This document shows, piece after piece, positions 41,808-52,800 of a stretch of 64,000 nucleotides of DNA. The notes beneath the pieces were generated by a model. It worked only from the letters and a program-made list of their open reading frames with translations, searched no databases and was not told the DNA's origin. The stretch is from Calycina herbarum (lineage: Eukaryota > Ascomycota > Leotiomycetes > Helotiales > Pezizellaceae). The DNA lies in the NCBI GenBank assembly GCA_001414485.1, contig LLEY01000056.1, positions 186,001 through 250,000 on the forward strand. The letters are read 5' to 3'. Position 1 is the first letter of the stretch, and each line of letters begins with the position of its first letter. The position numbers and the translations under genes were made by a program.

Positions 41808-42997
41808 TTAGAACTGGAAAATTGTTAGCAACGAGTTACCACGTATATATGGATTCCGGAACTTACGAGTTTCAATTGCGTCCTATTCAAGCCTCTGGTG
41901 AAATTGCTTAGAGCCCGTTGCTTGTTCGGACGTTGTTGCAATCTCCGAAACGCTTCTTGAATATGACGAGTCTCAACAGGAGTACGACCTTCCGAAGGGG
42001 GATCAAACAAGCCAGTGAGTTTGCGCTTCTTGCCTTGTTGTTCACCACCTGACTTCTCTTTACCTAAATCCTCCTGTTCCTTGATCTTGAGAGCTTCCTC
42101 CGTGAGCGTCTGTACAATCTCGAATGTCAAGAAACCCAAGATATCCACAATATCATCGTTAGGTTTAGAATCAGTGACAACACCAAATCCAGCCCACTCC
42201 TTGAATCGCTTGGCCTTGCGGAATGTGAAGGATGCTTGTCGATATTCGGACCACGTGACGTACTCCTCCTTGGTCATAACTTTTGTCCGCTCATCGGCTT
42301 TTTTGAGTCGTTGGAGAGTTGCGTAATTCATTTCCTCCTCGTCTTCGTCCTCTTCGTCGTCTCGCTCGGGTACTTCTTGGTTGTAGAAAGATGGAACTTC
42401 CCAAGGTAAGCCGACTTTGGCCTTCTTGTTCTTCTTGGTGGTGTCTACGACTGGACCACCAGCGACTGCTGCAACGGGTTCATCTCCAGTTCCAAGATCC
42501 GCTTCACCTCCTTTGTCGTCGGAGTCCTTGACGTTTTTTCGTACATCTTTCCAGGATAAAAAGGTGCGAAGACGGGATACTTTGGCTAGGTCACCGCGAA
42601 TCAAGAATATGAGATCGTCGGTTGAGATTGATCTGCTTCCCCGACGCGAAGCTTGTTCGGTACATTGCCGTAACTGTGGTAGTCAGCATGGAAATCCTGA
42701 AGCGAAACACCATACTTACCATCTCGATTACTTGTTGTCGTACAATTTCCTCTATCATACCAGTGGTTTCCGGGGATGCTTCGGCCGTTTCTCCAGACAC
42801 ATACATCATCTATTATTTCGTTAGCAGTTTTCAGATGAAACTATATACAGAACAGTTCCGGATTTGCAAAGCTATAAATTGAATATGGCATCCGGAAAGG
42901 AGGCTGTAACGCCAAACAATAACCCGAAATGCGATGAACGACCACCGTAACTCACCTGCTGGATCTCGGTTCGGTACTTGGCAGTTTTGTCCGTCAT
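41808..42997 (-). CDS. SPT3: SAGA subunit Spt3
   Basis: Four exons on the minus strand (42997-42956, 42809-42720, 42673-41867, 41813-41808) give 314 aa. Spt3 belongs to the SAGA coactivator and, with Spt8, helps deliver TBP to promoters. The first histone fold ([20 protein letters not shown] to [13 protein letters not shown]) is assembled across three exons; [10 protein letters not shown] follows. The second histone-fold half lies near [20 protein letters not shown], with [22 protein letters not shown]. The protein ends [14 protein letters not shown]. The final exon is only six bases (TTC TAA) after a 53-bp intron; without splicing the frame runs on for a few residues to a later stop. The acidic linker [11 protein letters not shown] is usual for fungal Spt3. 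The gene is divergent from CNS1. Confidence 0.9.
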
Positions 42998-43430
42998 GAT
43001 GTCTTTCGGTCAGAGACCACCAGATAACCTTTCCGATGAAATGGCCTGTAAGGTAACTTCTGATGTAGTGACGGGGGAGTGTGGGGGGAGATTTGTGAGA
43101 CTGATGAAGTTCAAAGGGCCACTAATTTCGGCGCCACACTTGCGCCACACAACTTTATCGCGATAAGACTTGGAAGGAAAGCAGCGCCCTTTGATCATTT
43201 CGTTCAAAAAATATTTATGAAAATATTTCGCTAAGAATTTCATACCTGTCTTTTTTCTGGTCAGTTCGGAGTCTTCAATCATATCCCGGGAAGTTTGAAC
43301 TCAAATTTCTGGAGCCATACGTTTTAAATCATCCCCATCCTTAGATCCGACCCCTCCAAACTTTTTTTGCGACTCGCAAACCAAAAAGTCCCGGCGACGC
43401 AAACCGCGAACTCTCCCCTCAACCGCAAAA
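42998..43430. promoter_or_regulatory. Divergent promoter region SPT3 / CNS1
   Basis: 433 bp between outward start codons. No additional frame is supported. AAATATTTATGAAAATATTTCG near 43208 is AT-rich; a clear heat-shock element with canonical spacing is not present. Confidence 0.5.
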
Positions 43431-44690
43431 ATGAAAATCGAAGAGCTATCAGAAGATTTCCAAGACTCCGTCAAAGTCTCCGAGCCTCAAGATGGCCCCT
43501 CAATCCCAGGACCCGACCTCCTCGACCAAGTCATGAACGCCTTCACTCCAACCTCACAGCCAGATGGCACCCTCCCCCAAGTCCCCCCCGGAATGGCCTC
43601 CATGCACGGCAAAACCTCCGAAGAAATCCTCGCCGAATTAAACAAAAGTCCCCTCTTCATGACCGATCTCGAAGAAAACGATGATTTGGAAGCTCTAAAA
43701 GCGTTGGCATACGAGGGAACCCCCGCGGAGGTCTCGCAGAGCTTTAAGGAGCATGGGAATGATTGTTTTAAAGTTAAACAATGGAAGGATGCGAAGGAGT
43801 TCTATACGAAGGGGGTTAATGTTTTGCTTCTTGAGGTGAGGAAACGACAGAAGGCTTCGAAGCAGGAGAGGGCGAAGGAGGATGCCGAGGAGGTTAAGAC
43901 GGAGGTGGGGATTTTGGAGGCCTGTTTGGTTAATCGGGCGGCGTGCCATTTGGAGTTGAAGAATTATAGGAGTTGTACGATGGATTGTGGGAGTGCGTTG
44001 AGGATTAACAATAAGAATGTGAAGGCGTATTATCGGTCTTCCAAGGCGCTTTTGGCTTTGGGGAAGGTCATTGAGGCGGATGATTCTTGCGCGAGGGGGC
44101 TGGCGATTGATCCTGAGAATGTTTCTCTGAAGGCAATTGCGAGAGAAATCATCAAGAAACATGAAGTTCTGTCTGCGCGGAGGAAGGTGGAAATGGAACG
44201 CGAAGAGAAGAGTAGACAGGAGTTGATAGTTTTGAGAACGGCACTGAAAGCGAGGGGGATCAAAACCAGAAAAACAGCGCAACCACCAGAGATGGAAGAT
44301 GCGAAAATCCAACTCGTTCCAGACCCATCCGATCCGACTTCAACTATAAGCTTCCCGGCTGTTTTGCTATATCCATTACATTTGGAATCAGACTTCATCA
44401 AGGCATTCAACGAGACCGAACCAGTCGGCCATCATTTGAGTTACATTCTCCCGCTTCCATGGGATCTCAAGGGTGAGTACACACCAAATGGCGTTGAATG
44501 CTACATCGAAACCACCAAGGGTGGATTGTTGAAAGTAGGGAAGAAAGCTGCATTATTAAAAGTTTTGGTCGCCGACAATGTGGAGGTTGTGGACGAGGTT
44601 GTGAAGATCTTCGTGGTACCGAAATCGAAAGCACCTGCATGGATACAGGAGTTCAAAGCAAAGAAGGCTGCAGAGAAATCCATTCCCTGA
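43431..44690 (+). CDS. CNS1: Hsp90 co-chaperone Cns1 (TTC4 family)
   Basis: Intronless, 419 aa. TPR domain spans about residues 100-225 (EVSQSFKEHGNDCFKVKQWK, CLVNRAACHLELKNYRSC, VKAYYRSSKALLALGKVIEA), the clamp that binds the C-terminal MEEVD of Hsp90/Hsp70. A charged helix follows and then the C-terminal wheel-type domain typical of Cns1/TTC4 (FPAVLLYPLHLESDFIKAFN, LPLPWDLKGEYTPNGVECY, KIFVVPKSKAPAWIQEF). It is essential in yeast and acts in translation elongation factor 2 maturation. The ATG at 43431 follows a CCGCAAAA context. Confidence 0.92.
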   Translation: MKIEELSEDFQDSVKVSEPQDGPSIPGPDLLDQVMNAFTPTSQPDGTLPQVPPGMASMHGKTSEEILAELNKSPLFMTDLEENDDLEALKALAYEGTPAEVSQSFKEHGNDCFKVKQWKDAKEFYTKGVNVLLLEVRKRQKASKQERAKEDAEEVKTEVGILEACLVNRAACHLELKNYRSCTMDCGSALRINNKNVKAYYRSSKALLALGKVIEADDSCARGLAIDPENVSLKAIAREIIKKHEVLSARRKVEMEREEKSRQELIVLRTALKARGIKTRKTAQPPEMEDAKIQLVPDPSDPTSTISFPAVLLYPLHLESDFIKAFNETEPVGHHLSYILPLPWDLKGEYTPNGVECYIETTKGGLLKVGKKAALLKVLVADNVEVVDEVVKIFVVPKSKAPAWIQEFKAKKAAEKSIP

Positions 44691-45305
44691 GCTCATTTTG
44701 GATGGAAATACTCATATGACATTGGTGTGGTGACAGCAGAAAGCCATAAGTAGCCAGAACAATCAGAGGGTTCATGCACCGACCCTAGAAGCAAGCCAGG
44801 CATATGTCGTCTCACAGGCTGTACCACGTTGGAAGACGTCCGGGATGCGAGAGTGCCGTCGGGGCCGAAAAACGGCTCATAGAGTACTATCAGATTTTAC
44901 GAAGGTTCGGAGAGATGCCAATAACTTGACTGTGTTACTCTGATCTCGCACGCCCACTTGCAAAATGGTAGTACTACCACGAGCTTCGATTTCACGGCTG
45001 GCAATTCCAAAACCCAAGCTTCTGAAGCAAATACAAATATCAATTGCAAATAGCTATTGCGTAGTACAATACATGAGATATCGAAGATGTGATTACACTG
45101 AAAGACATGCCTTTCTTATGAACAAGGTGAAAAGACAAGTTCCAGTTCCATTGAACACCCCTTTCCCCATCCCCCTCCATCAAATTGACCAACCAAAAAC
45201 TCCAAACAAGATGCCATTCCGGAAATGCAATAATTATGCGCAGTAAAACACAACCTCCTTTGTTTGTTCCAAGCCAACATTCAATTTCCCAACCCCTGAT
45301 TTTTC
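44691..45305. other. Convergent 3' intergenic, CNS1 / XBP1
   Basis: 615 bp between stop codons of converging genes. A 93-codon frame (44965-45246) has no domain. Nothing else seen. Confidence 0.55.
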
Positions 45306-46914
45306 TCACATCGATGTGGCTCTTCTTCGCTTAACTCGTGGCCCGTCAGAAACCATCGAATCCTCTCTGGCGGCCAACTTGCTGGCATACTCTCCATCTT
45401 GCATATTGAGGTTCATCAAAAGCATCGCGGCATTCTGCTCAACACCTCCTGGTGCGCTTCCGTTGCTCGCTGCATCATCTATCTCCTTATCAGGCGACTT
45501 TCCACCATCGCTTGCCTTGTCGTCAGCAACACCTGGACTCTCAGCCTCATACTCGTCGTCGGCATCATCGGCTCCCCGCTTCATGGAAGTCCACGGATTA
45601 CTCATTTGGACATCAATGAGTCCCGTCGATCGAGGGATAGCACTGAGAAGAGGATTCGAACCCGGGACGAGCTTGTGGGAATTGATGTTGACCGAGGAGT
45701 TTGCGATATGAGAATTGGCATTATGGGATCGCCAAGTTTGCGAGTGGTGAAGATTGTGACTGTTGACAGAAACGGGTGTAACAGGTGAGCAATAATACCC
45801 ATCCCCACTACTCGTCTCGCTGGCGTTCCCGTCAACGTCGGTATCTGTTGGAGTGCCATATGGACTGTCGCCACCGAAAGGTCTCTTCAAACGCAAGCGT
45901 CTCTCAAGACTATTGGAGGGTGTGCTGCGCATACTCAATGACGGCTCATAGACCCTTTGCTGAGGGGAGTAGCTGCCACGGCTCGACTTGGGGGACTGCA
46001 TGCTGTAATGGATACGGTATTTCTCTGCTTCCTCGGTGGCGTGGACAACGATTGCTGGGTCGATGGTCATGCGTCTCCATTCGGGTGCTTCGGGTGGAAC
46101 GCATTGGGTGGGAAAATCTGGACCGAAAATCGGAATCAAGGCACCGGCAATTTCTGCGCAAAAGGTTGCACAGACCGCGAGGGCACAATGGAATGGCATC
46201 CAATAGCCTTGAATGATTAGAGAAGAGCGTGCAAAGCGGCAATTTACTTACCTTGCGCAGCCAGAGATCCACCGGTGATGCTATGTGTGATCTCCTTGAG
46301 ACCAGGGTTCATACTCAGCATCTTGGCAGGCATCGTCTTCAGATTGGAAGTCAGTACTGCAACTCGCAATATTTAGATATACGTACCTTGGAATATTTGC
46401 AGCACTTGAAGAATGGTGTGATCCGGACAAGACCAATGTTGTAATCCCACATAACCACGTAGGCCTTCTCGTCTCCGGGAACTTTGAACGTGTACTGGAA
46501 CACTGCAGTCAAAATGAGCATCTGCCTTGTCAGCGATCTTTGAGTGGGGGATATCATACCTTCAAAGCTTTCTCGGCCAGTCTTCTCCAGGAAGTTCTTC
46601 TTCTCGCTGTTGTATGGAATGTGTCGGCAATATTCGTCAATTGTCCCAAAGGGGTAAACTTGGAACTTTTCGACTTCGTCCATCGCTTCCTTGCCAAGAT
46701 TTTGAAACGGTGGGAAGTTGACGTCGCCCTTGATCTTTCCCTTGGTAAAAACAGCAGCGTCCTTAGTCATCTTCTGCTTTTTGGTCGATGGTTGATTTGG
46801 TAGCTGAGGGCTACCACGAGCTGAGGTGTAGAGCGATGATAAAGGACTTGAGGGAAGTCGTGTACCTCGCGTTTCTGGCTTGACTGGATTGAGGAGGGAT
46901 GCTACGGAAAGCAT
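45306..46914 (-). CDS. XBP1: APSES-family transcription factor Xbp1
   Basis: Four exons on the minus strand (46914-46560, 46502-46387, 46336-46252, 46207-45306; introns 57, 50 and 44 bp) give 485 aa. The start [11 protein letters not shown] is the first in-frame ATG after upstream stops. The APSES-like KilA-N domain runs about residues 90-215: [77 protein letters not shown]. This pattern fits Xbp1 rather than StuA or MBF. Yeast Xbp1 is a repressor in stress and quiescence. The C-terminal half is disordered, Ser/Asn-rich and acidic ([13 protein letters not shown]), ending in a basic cluster KRRRATSM. The upstream region is very long (2.9 kb to TOP2), as is common for APSES genes. Confidence 0.9.
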
Positions 46915-47043
46915 TGCGGTGAGCAGTGGAGGGGTTGGCAGTTCTGGGCCCCTAAATCTGCAAGTTGATGGGATTCGCTTCAACGACGAACGAAATTTTA
47001 TCAGTTGAAATAGCCCAGGCAGGAAAAGCGCTGATACGGTAGA

Positions 47044-47871
47044 TCAGATGGCTAGTGTTTTGAAACTGGCAAACAGATCTATAGAAATAGACCGTCGTGG
47101 GCCTTTATGAGGCAATGGGCAAATAACGAGCTTGAGCTTCAAAGTCTCTTCGATGCCAGCGAGCGGTGCAGGTTCCTGCGGTCCTAGGCCGTGCCAGTGA
47201 TGTCTTTGCTCACTGTCAGCGATCTCGGTGTAGAGCAGTCTTTGTTGGCAATGTCTAGGAACCGACCTGGGGTAGAGAACGTCCGTTTGCCCCTCGCGAC
47301 CGCTAATTCGTGAATTCGAGGGTAAAGGCACACACCGACCTGTTGCAAGGACCAAGTAAAACGTACGGTGAGTCTTTGGCGGTGCAACAACTGGAAAAGG
47401 GAGGTTTCTGCTTGTATGGTCTCCTTGTGAACGAAATGAACTCCCCAAAAAGATGAGATCTAGGATGATGATAAAACCTTGAACTATGTGTAGAAGGATT
47501 CTGTATAGATTCTTCGCTCCCGTGCCCGTCACCATGGAGCAGCATGCCCTCCTAGCAACCCGCATACGGAGCCCAGGGCAACGATCGAGGCATTGTGTCT
47601 CACTAGACCTCAAAAGCAGCGGAAGAGCCGAATGGAAGAGTCCAACAGGCGGCGTGACAGCAGAAGCATGTCTCTCCAGGCTCAGAAGGTGAGTTTGACA
47701 CCAACAAATTGGGTGCCACATCCCGATCGGGAACGGGGCTTGTTTGAAAGTGGGTAGGAGTATCGCTGGGCACACCTGCTGGCCAGGAGTCTTGGGCCGG
47801 GAGGCTGCAGTACCTGCGGGTGCGCTAAGGTGGTGGACAGCCATTCCTTTTGAGACGGACAAAGAAAGCAT
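47044..47871 (-). CDS. Long unexplained frame upstream of XBP1
   Basis: An ATG-initiated frame of 275 codons on the XBP1 strand, ending 129 nt before the XBP1 ATG and in the same phase. The first residues (MLSLSVSKGMAVHHLSAPAG) are mildly hydrophobic; the rest is Leu/Arg/Pro/His-rich with scattered Cys and no domain I know. Composition is more like translated non-coding DNA than a folded protein. It could be an upstream ORF in a long leader or an open frame by chance; protein-coding status is unproven. Confidence 0.25.
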   Translation of the reverse strand: MLSLSVSKGMAVHHLSAPAGTAASRPKTPGQQVCPAILLPTFKQAPFPIGMWHPICWCQTHLLSLERHASAVTPPVGLFHSALPLLLRSSETQCLDRCPGLRMRVARRACCSMVTGTGAKNLYRILLHIVQGFIIILDLIFLGSSFRSQGDHTSRNLPFPVVAPPKTHRTFYLVLATGRCVPLPSNSRISGREGQTDVLYPRSVPRHCQQRLLYTEIADSEQRHHWHGLGPQEPAPLAGIEETLKLKLVICPLPHKGPRRSISIDLFASFKTLAI

Positions 47872-48431
47872 AGCAATTAAGACGAAAGTCCAAAGACGAG
47901 CTTGCTTGACTCGATGCACGTGGAATGCAGTCCCCTAAGGATGACTTCCAGTGGGGGTAAAGCTAGACATGGCGCAGAGTATTGATCTTAGAAGAACGAT
48001 GTCTTGTCTTTGACCATTTGAATTTATTCTACCAGTTTTCATCCATGGCATAGATTCCATGTCCCTATCCGTGGTGATCACATATTTCTCCTCCTGTTTC
48101 TCAAAGAACTTCTACGGCCCTTCGAGAAAACGATGAGAATGTTCCCTGTCCACAACTAACGCAGAGGCCACAGCTGTCACTTGAAAACCATTGCTAGGAA
48201 TCGTACCCATGCATGCAGGCGCATGACGGGATATTGGTTGGTGGCTCCACCCTTCAGAAAATGGATTCAAGGGCATAATAAAGAGACACCAAGACTAATC
48301 CAGTGCCACTGGCATCTGGTAGTGATAGCTTGAAGGTTGAGTTAAGATAAATAAAGCCCCGATTCTTTGAGGAAAGCAAACGACAGAAAAAAGGGAAATA
48401 AGCAAACTTGCCTGGCTACCACTTCCGGATC

Positions 48432-48453
48432 ATATATATATATATATATATAT
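48432..48453. repeat. (AT)n microsatellite, 11 dinucleotide units
   Basis: Uninterrupted alternating A and T for 22 bases within the XBP1/TOP2 intergenic region. Confidence 0.95.
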
Positions 48454-49805
48454 CCTCATGTAGAAAAATGCTACTGATATAGCACTAAGCACCCATACTC
48501 GAGTCGTGGACTGAAGTCAGAGTCTAGAAGTGCGACCCAAATCAGCCAAAGTCTGCACAGTCCCGATACATCCATGCGGCGACTCATGCCATTTAGGCCA
48601 ACCACGTTGTCGCCTATGCACTTCGACAAACGGAGAAACGAGACCAAGGAAGCTGGATGGCTTGATTGGTTGACACAAGCTTCATGCGCCTCTACATGCT
48701 TTGGTGATCGGAAATTCTCCTAAGAAGACTCGAAGCTGGCTTCGCGGGGTTCAAGATGACAGGCTGGGGTTGATGCTAGCTGCCTTGAAGGTTATCTGCG
48801 CAAATGGGTCGACTATACACCAGACGAGCTACAACACACCGCATAATTAGCTCAAGAAAACGAGAACCAGGTAACATGATGACCTTGGAAGCTATCAAGC
48901 GACCAGAAGACATTCTCAGCGAGCATATCATGATGTCGAGCTGCGTAATAGGGAAGAGTCGCTTGGAGCGTTTCCTGCAGGTTGGTCTGGAAGTAGAAGT
49001 CCGTCGCACCAGCTAGGAGGCTTCGCCTTTGCTCGGGACCTGCTTCTGACAGCCGTTGAAGTTTCAGATCTCTTGAACGCGTGGAGTACACAGAGATTGG
49101 AGGTCGCCGATACCCAAGGGGGATCTGTAGAACCTCGCGGGAGTTGCAAAATGCGGGACAGCGCAGTCAGTTCCCATCGGAAACTGTCCCTCATGGCGAA
49201 TTCGTTCTGCGAGTGCCACAGGTGCTCCATGATCCACGAGCGAGGCGGCCCTTGGCAGTTGGGTGTGTAGATGATGTAGCCCAGAGTTGGTGGAGGGTCG
49301 GTTCAGAGGCGCGTTGAGTGTGATCTGTCAACCTTCAAAAAGCTAGGTAAGCTTCGAGATCGATCCGATGTAAAAGGGGGGTGGACCACGGTCGTCCCAA
49401 AATAGCGGAGTGTTCCCAGTCTAGCTGGCAAGCTAATCCCGGCCAACCAGAAGTGAAGATTCCCTGGCTCCACTTTACTCACGCTCACGTGATGGGACTT
49501 AATAAAGTATGCCTTATGTGTAAGGTTGAGTAATATGGTCGCGTTCCGCGCAAGCACGCTTGCAACGGCGGTCCAAACAAAACAACAACTCGGCGCAAGG
49601 CTCTTTCAACAGCTAGTAGCCTCCCCTTCCCAAACAATGCGACAATAATAGTCGCACAATAACTTCAATTCAACAATCCTTCTTTTATGGTCCCCTAATT
49701 CCACTTACAGCCCAGCTCTGCTGCCTACCGCGCATACCTCCTGCACCTTCACCAATTCGGTTGACTCCTTCAAATATACAAACAACACCACCCTTCCCAT
49801 CTTGG

Positions 49806-49811
49806 ACGCGT
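49806..49811. promoter_or_regulatory. MCB-type (ACGCGT) box just upstream of TOP2
   Basis: Palindromic ACGCGT ending 22 bases before the TOP2 ATG. It is the same hexamer as upstream of MCM3. So close to the ATG it may lie in the 5' leader; use by an MBF-like factor is inference. Confidence 0.4.
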
Positions 49812-49833
49812 TACACCTTCCACCACCACCACC

Positions 49834-52800
49834 ATGAGCGACGACGACTCTTTGATGTTGGGAGACTCGGTCCAAAACTACTCGGACGGTGACTCGGATC
49901 CATTCTCCCCGGTTGCAGCACCTGTATGTCTCTCTCTGCCCACTGCTACGTCCCCTTTGGATCAACCCCACCATCTCCTCTCAGATTCTGTCGACCGAGG
50001 CTAATCATCTCTTGCATAGAAGCCCAAGGCAAAGGCTGCACCAAAGAAAGCTGCCGCGCCCAAGGCACCCAAAGAACCCAAGGCTCCGAAAGCCACAAAG
50101 AAGGCGCCCGCGAAAAAGATGGTGAAAACCACATTGAAAACCACCAAAACCGTCCCCAAGAAGCGCGCAATGCTAGACAGCGACGATGAGGATCCACCTT
50201 CTGATAAGGACGATTCCATGGAAGATGCCTCTGTTCTCTCCAATACCCCGCCGAACGCGAAGAAGCAGAAGAAAGGCCCGGCGAAGAAGGCGATAGGAAA
50301 TCCTCTGCTGGAAAATACCAATGATAGTAGTATCATGAGTCTGGATGGTCCCGCCGATCCAAAACCAAAAGCAGCGAAGAAGGAAACAAAGACGGCTACA
50401 GATAGATATCAAAAACTTACTCAGTTGGAGCATATTATCAAGCGTCCTGACACCTATATCGGCTCCGTGGAGAAAACTGAGCAGCAGATGTGGGTATACA
50501 ACTCTGAAATATCACAGATGGAGTTTCGGAAAGTCTCTTTCGTGCCAGGTCTGTATAAGATTCTCGACGAAATTCTAGTCAACGCCGCAGACAACAAACA
50601 AAGTGACTCAAATATGAAGAGTATTAAGGTCATTGTCGATCGTGAGAAGGGCCAGATTAGCGTTGAGAACGACGGAGCAGGAATACCAATTGAAATCCAC
50701 GAGGTAAGTTGTGACTTGCATGCTTTCCATGGCGCTATTGCTAATTGTTGAAAATTAGAAAGAGAGAATTTACATTCCTGAGATGATTTTCGGTCACCTC
50801 CTCACCGGATCCAACTACGATGACGAGCAGGAAAAGACTGCTGGTGGCCGTAATGGTTACGGAGCTAAGTTGTGTAACATCTTCAGTACCGAGTTCACAC
50901 TTGAAACACAAGACTCGAGTCGGGGCAAGAGATACAAGCAAACCTGGACTGACAACATGAGCAAAATGGGCAAGGCAAAGATCTCTGCCAGCAAATCTTC
51001 TGATTTCACTCGTGTCACTTTCACACCCGATTATGCCAAATTCAAAATGGACGGCATAGATGATGACTTCGAAGCTCTTCTCAAACGTCGTGTCTATGAT
51101 ATGGCTGGTACTGTCAAAGGCGTCAACGTATCCCTCAACGGCACCAAGATCAATTTGAGCTTCAAGAAATACTGTGAGATGTACGCCAAGGCCATTCAAA
51201 AGGAGCGCGGTTTTGAAGAAGGCGAAAAACCTGCCATGGCTACCGTTATTCTCGAGGATCCTAAGGCACATGAACGTTGGGAGGTTGCATTTGCAGTCTC
51301 TGATGGTTCATTCAACCAAGTGTCGTTCGTCAACTCAATTGCAACGACTTCCGGTGGTACTCATGTCAATTACATTGCCGATCAAATCTGCGAAAAATTA
51401 CTGGATGTGGTAAAGAAGAAGAATTCCAAGGGTGCTGCCTTGAAGTCGAATCAAATTCGCAACCACATCTTCCTCTTTGTCAATGCATTGATTGTAAATC
51501 CTGCATTCACGTCTCAAACGAAGGAGCAACTCACGACACCGAAGAGCAGATTTGGTAGCAAATGTGTATTGACACCAAAATTTCTCACTGAGATCGGCAA
51601 GACGGAAGCTGTCCAAAACATTTTGACTTTCCAAGCTGTAAAGGCGGATCAGCAACTCGCCAAGAGTGATGGCAACAAGCGTTCGCGCATGAACAACGCC
51701 AAGCTTGTCGATGCAAATTTGGCTGGTACCAGACGCGGCCACGAGTGCACCTTGATTCTTACCGAAGGAGATTCGGCCAAGGGTTTAGCTGTTGCGGGAA
51801 GAGCAGTCTTGGATCCCGACCGGATTGGTGTGTTCCCACTTCGAGGTAAATTACTCAACGTTCGAGATGCAGGAATCGATCAAATCACGAAGAATGCCGA
51901 AATCCAGAACATTAAACAATTTCTTGGCTTGAAACACAAACAAGTATACACCGACACGAACGGTCTTCGTTACGGGCATCTGATGATCATGGCCGATCAG
52001 GATCACGATGGAAGTCATATCAAAGGTCTTCTGATCAATTTCCTTCAGGTCCAATTCCCAAGTTTGTTGAGGCTTCCGGATTTTTTCCGAGAGTTTATCA
52101 CACCAATTGTCAAAGTATACAAAGGACCAAACCCGAAGAAGCCCATCGCTTCCAAATCCTTCTTTACTCTTCCAGAGTATGAGGCATGGAAGGAGAGGCA
52201 CGCGGGCGACAAAGGATGGAAGCATAAGTACTACAAGGGTCTGGGTACAAGTTTGCCCGAGGATGCGCAAGTTTACTTCAGTAACCTTGATCAACATCTA
52301 CGAGAGTTCGTGGCAATCAAACCCGAAGAAGAAGAAATGATCGACTTGGTCTTCTCCAAGAAGAAGGCCGACGCTCGTAAGGCCTGGCTGGGAGATTTCG
52401 TACCGGGTACATATCTTGACCATTCCACAAAAACTTTGACCTACGACAATTTTGTCAACAAGGAACTTATCCTCTTCAGTATGGCTGACAACCTCCGTTC
52501 TATTCCTTCTGTAATCGACGGGTTCAAACCTGGACAACGAAAGGTCATGTTTGCTTGTTTTAAGCGCAACCTCGTTCGAGATATGAAGGTGGTGGAGTTG
52601 GGTGGATACGTCTCAGAAAACACTGCTTACCACCACGGTGAAGCTTCTATGCATCAAACGATTATCGGACTTGCGCAAAATTTTGTCGGATCTAACAATA
52701 TAAACTGTCTCGAGCCAAGTGGAAATTTTGGTAGTCGTCTCGCAGGAGGCACTGATGCCGCAAGTCCTCGTTATATTTTTACGAGACTGTCGCCGTTCGC

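Larger units (their letters stand above)
46915..49833. other. 2.9-kb divergent upstream region XBP1 / TOP2
   Basis: Contains a 275-codon ATG-initiated frame on the minus strand (47871-47044), a (TA)n microsatellite (48432-48453) and the short TOP2 promoter at the right. A possible 5'-UTR intron of XBP1 lies near 47020-46937 (GTATCA donor, CAACTGATAA branch, TTGCAG acceptor). No conserved gene is recognised. Confidence 0.5.

Noticed and set aside
45640..45680. tRNA-like B-box (GGGTTCGAATCC on the minus strand)
   Set aside because: It lies inside the XBP1 coding frame (LVPGSNPLL), with no A-box, acceptor stem or anticodon arm around it.
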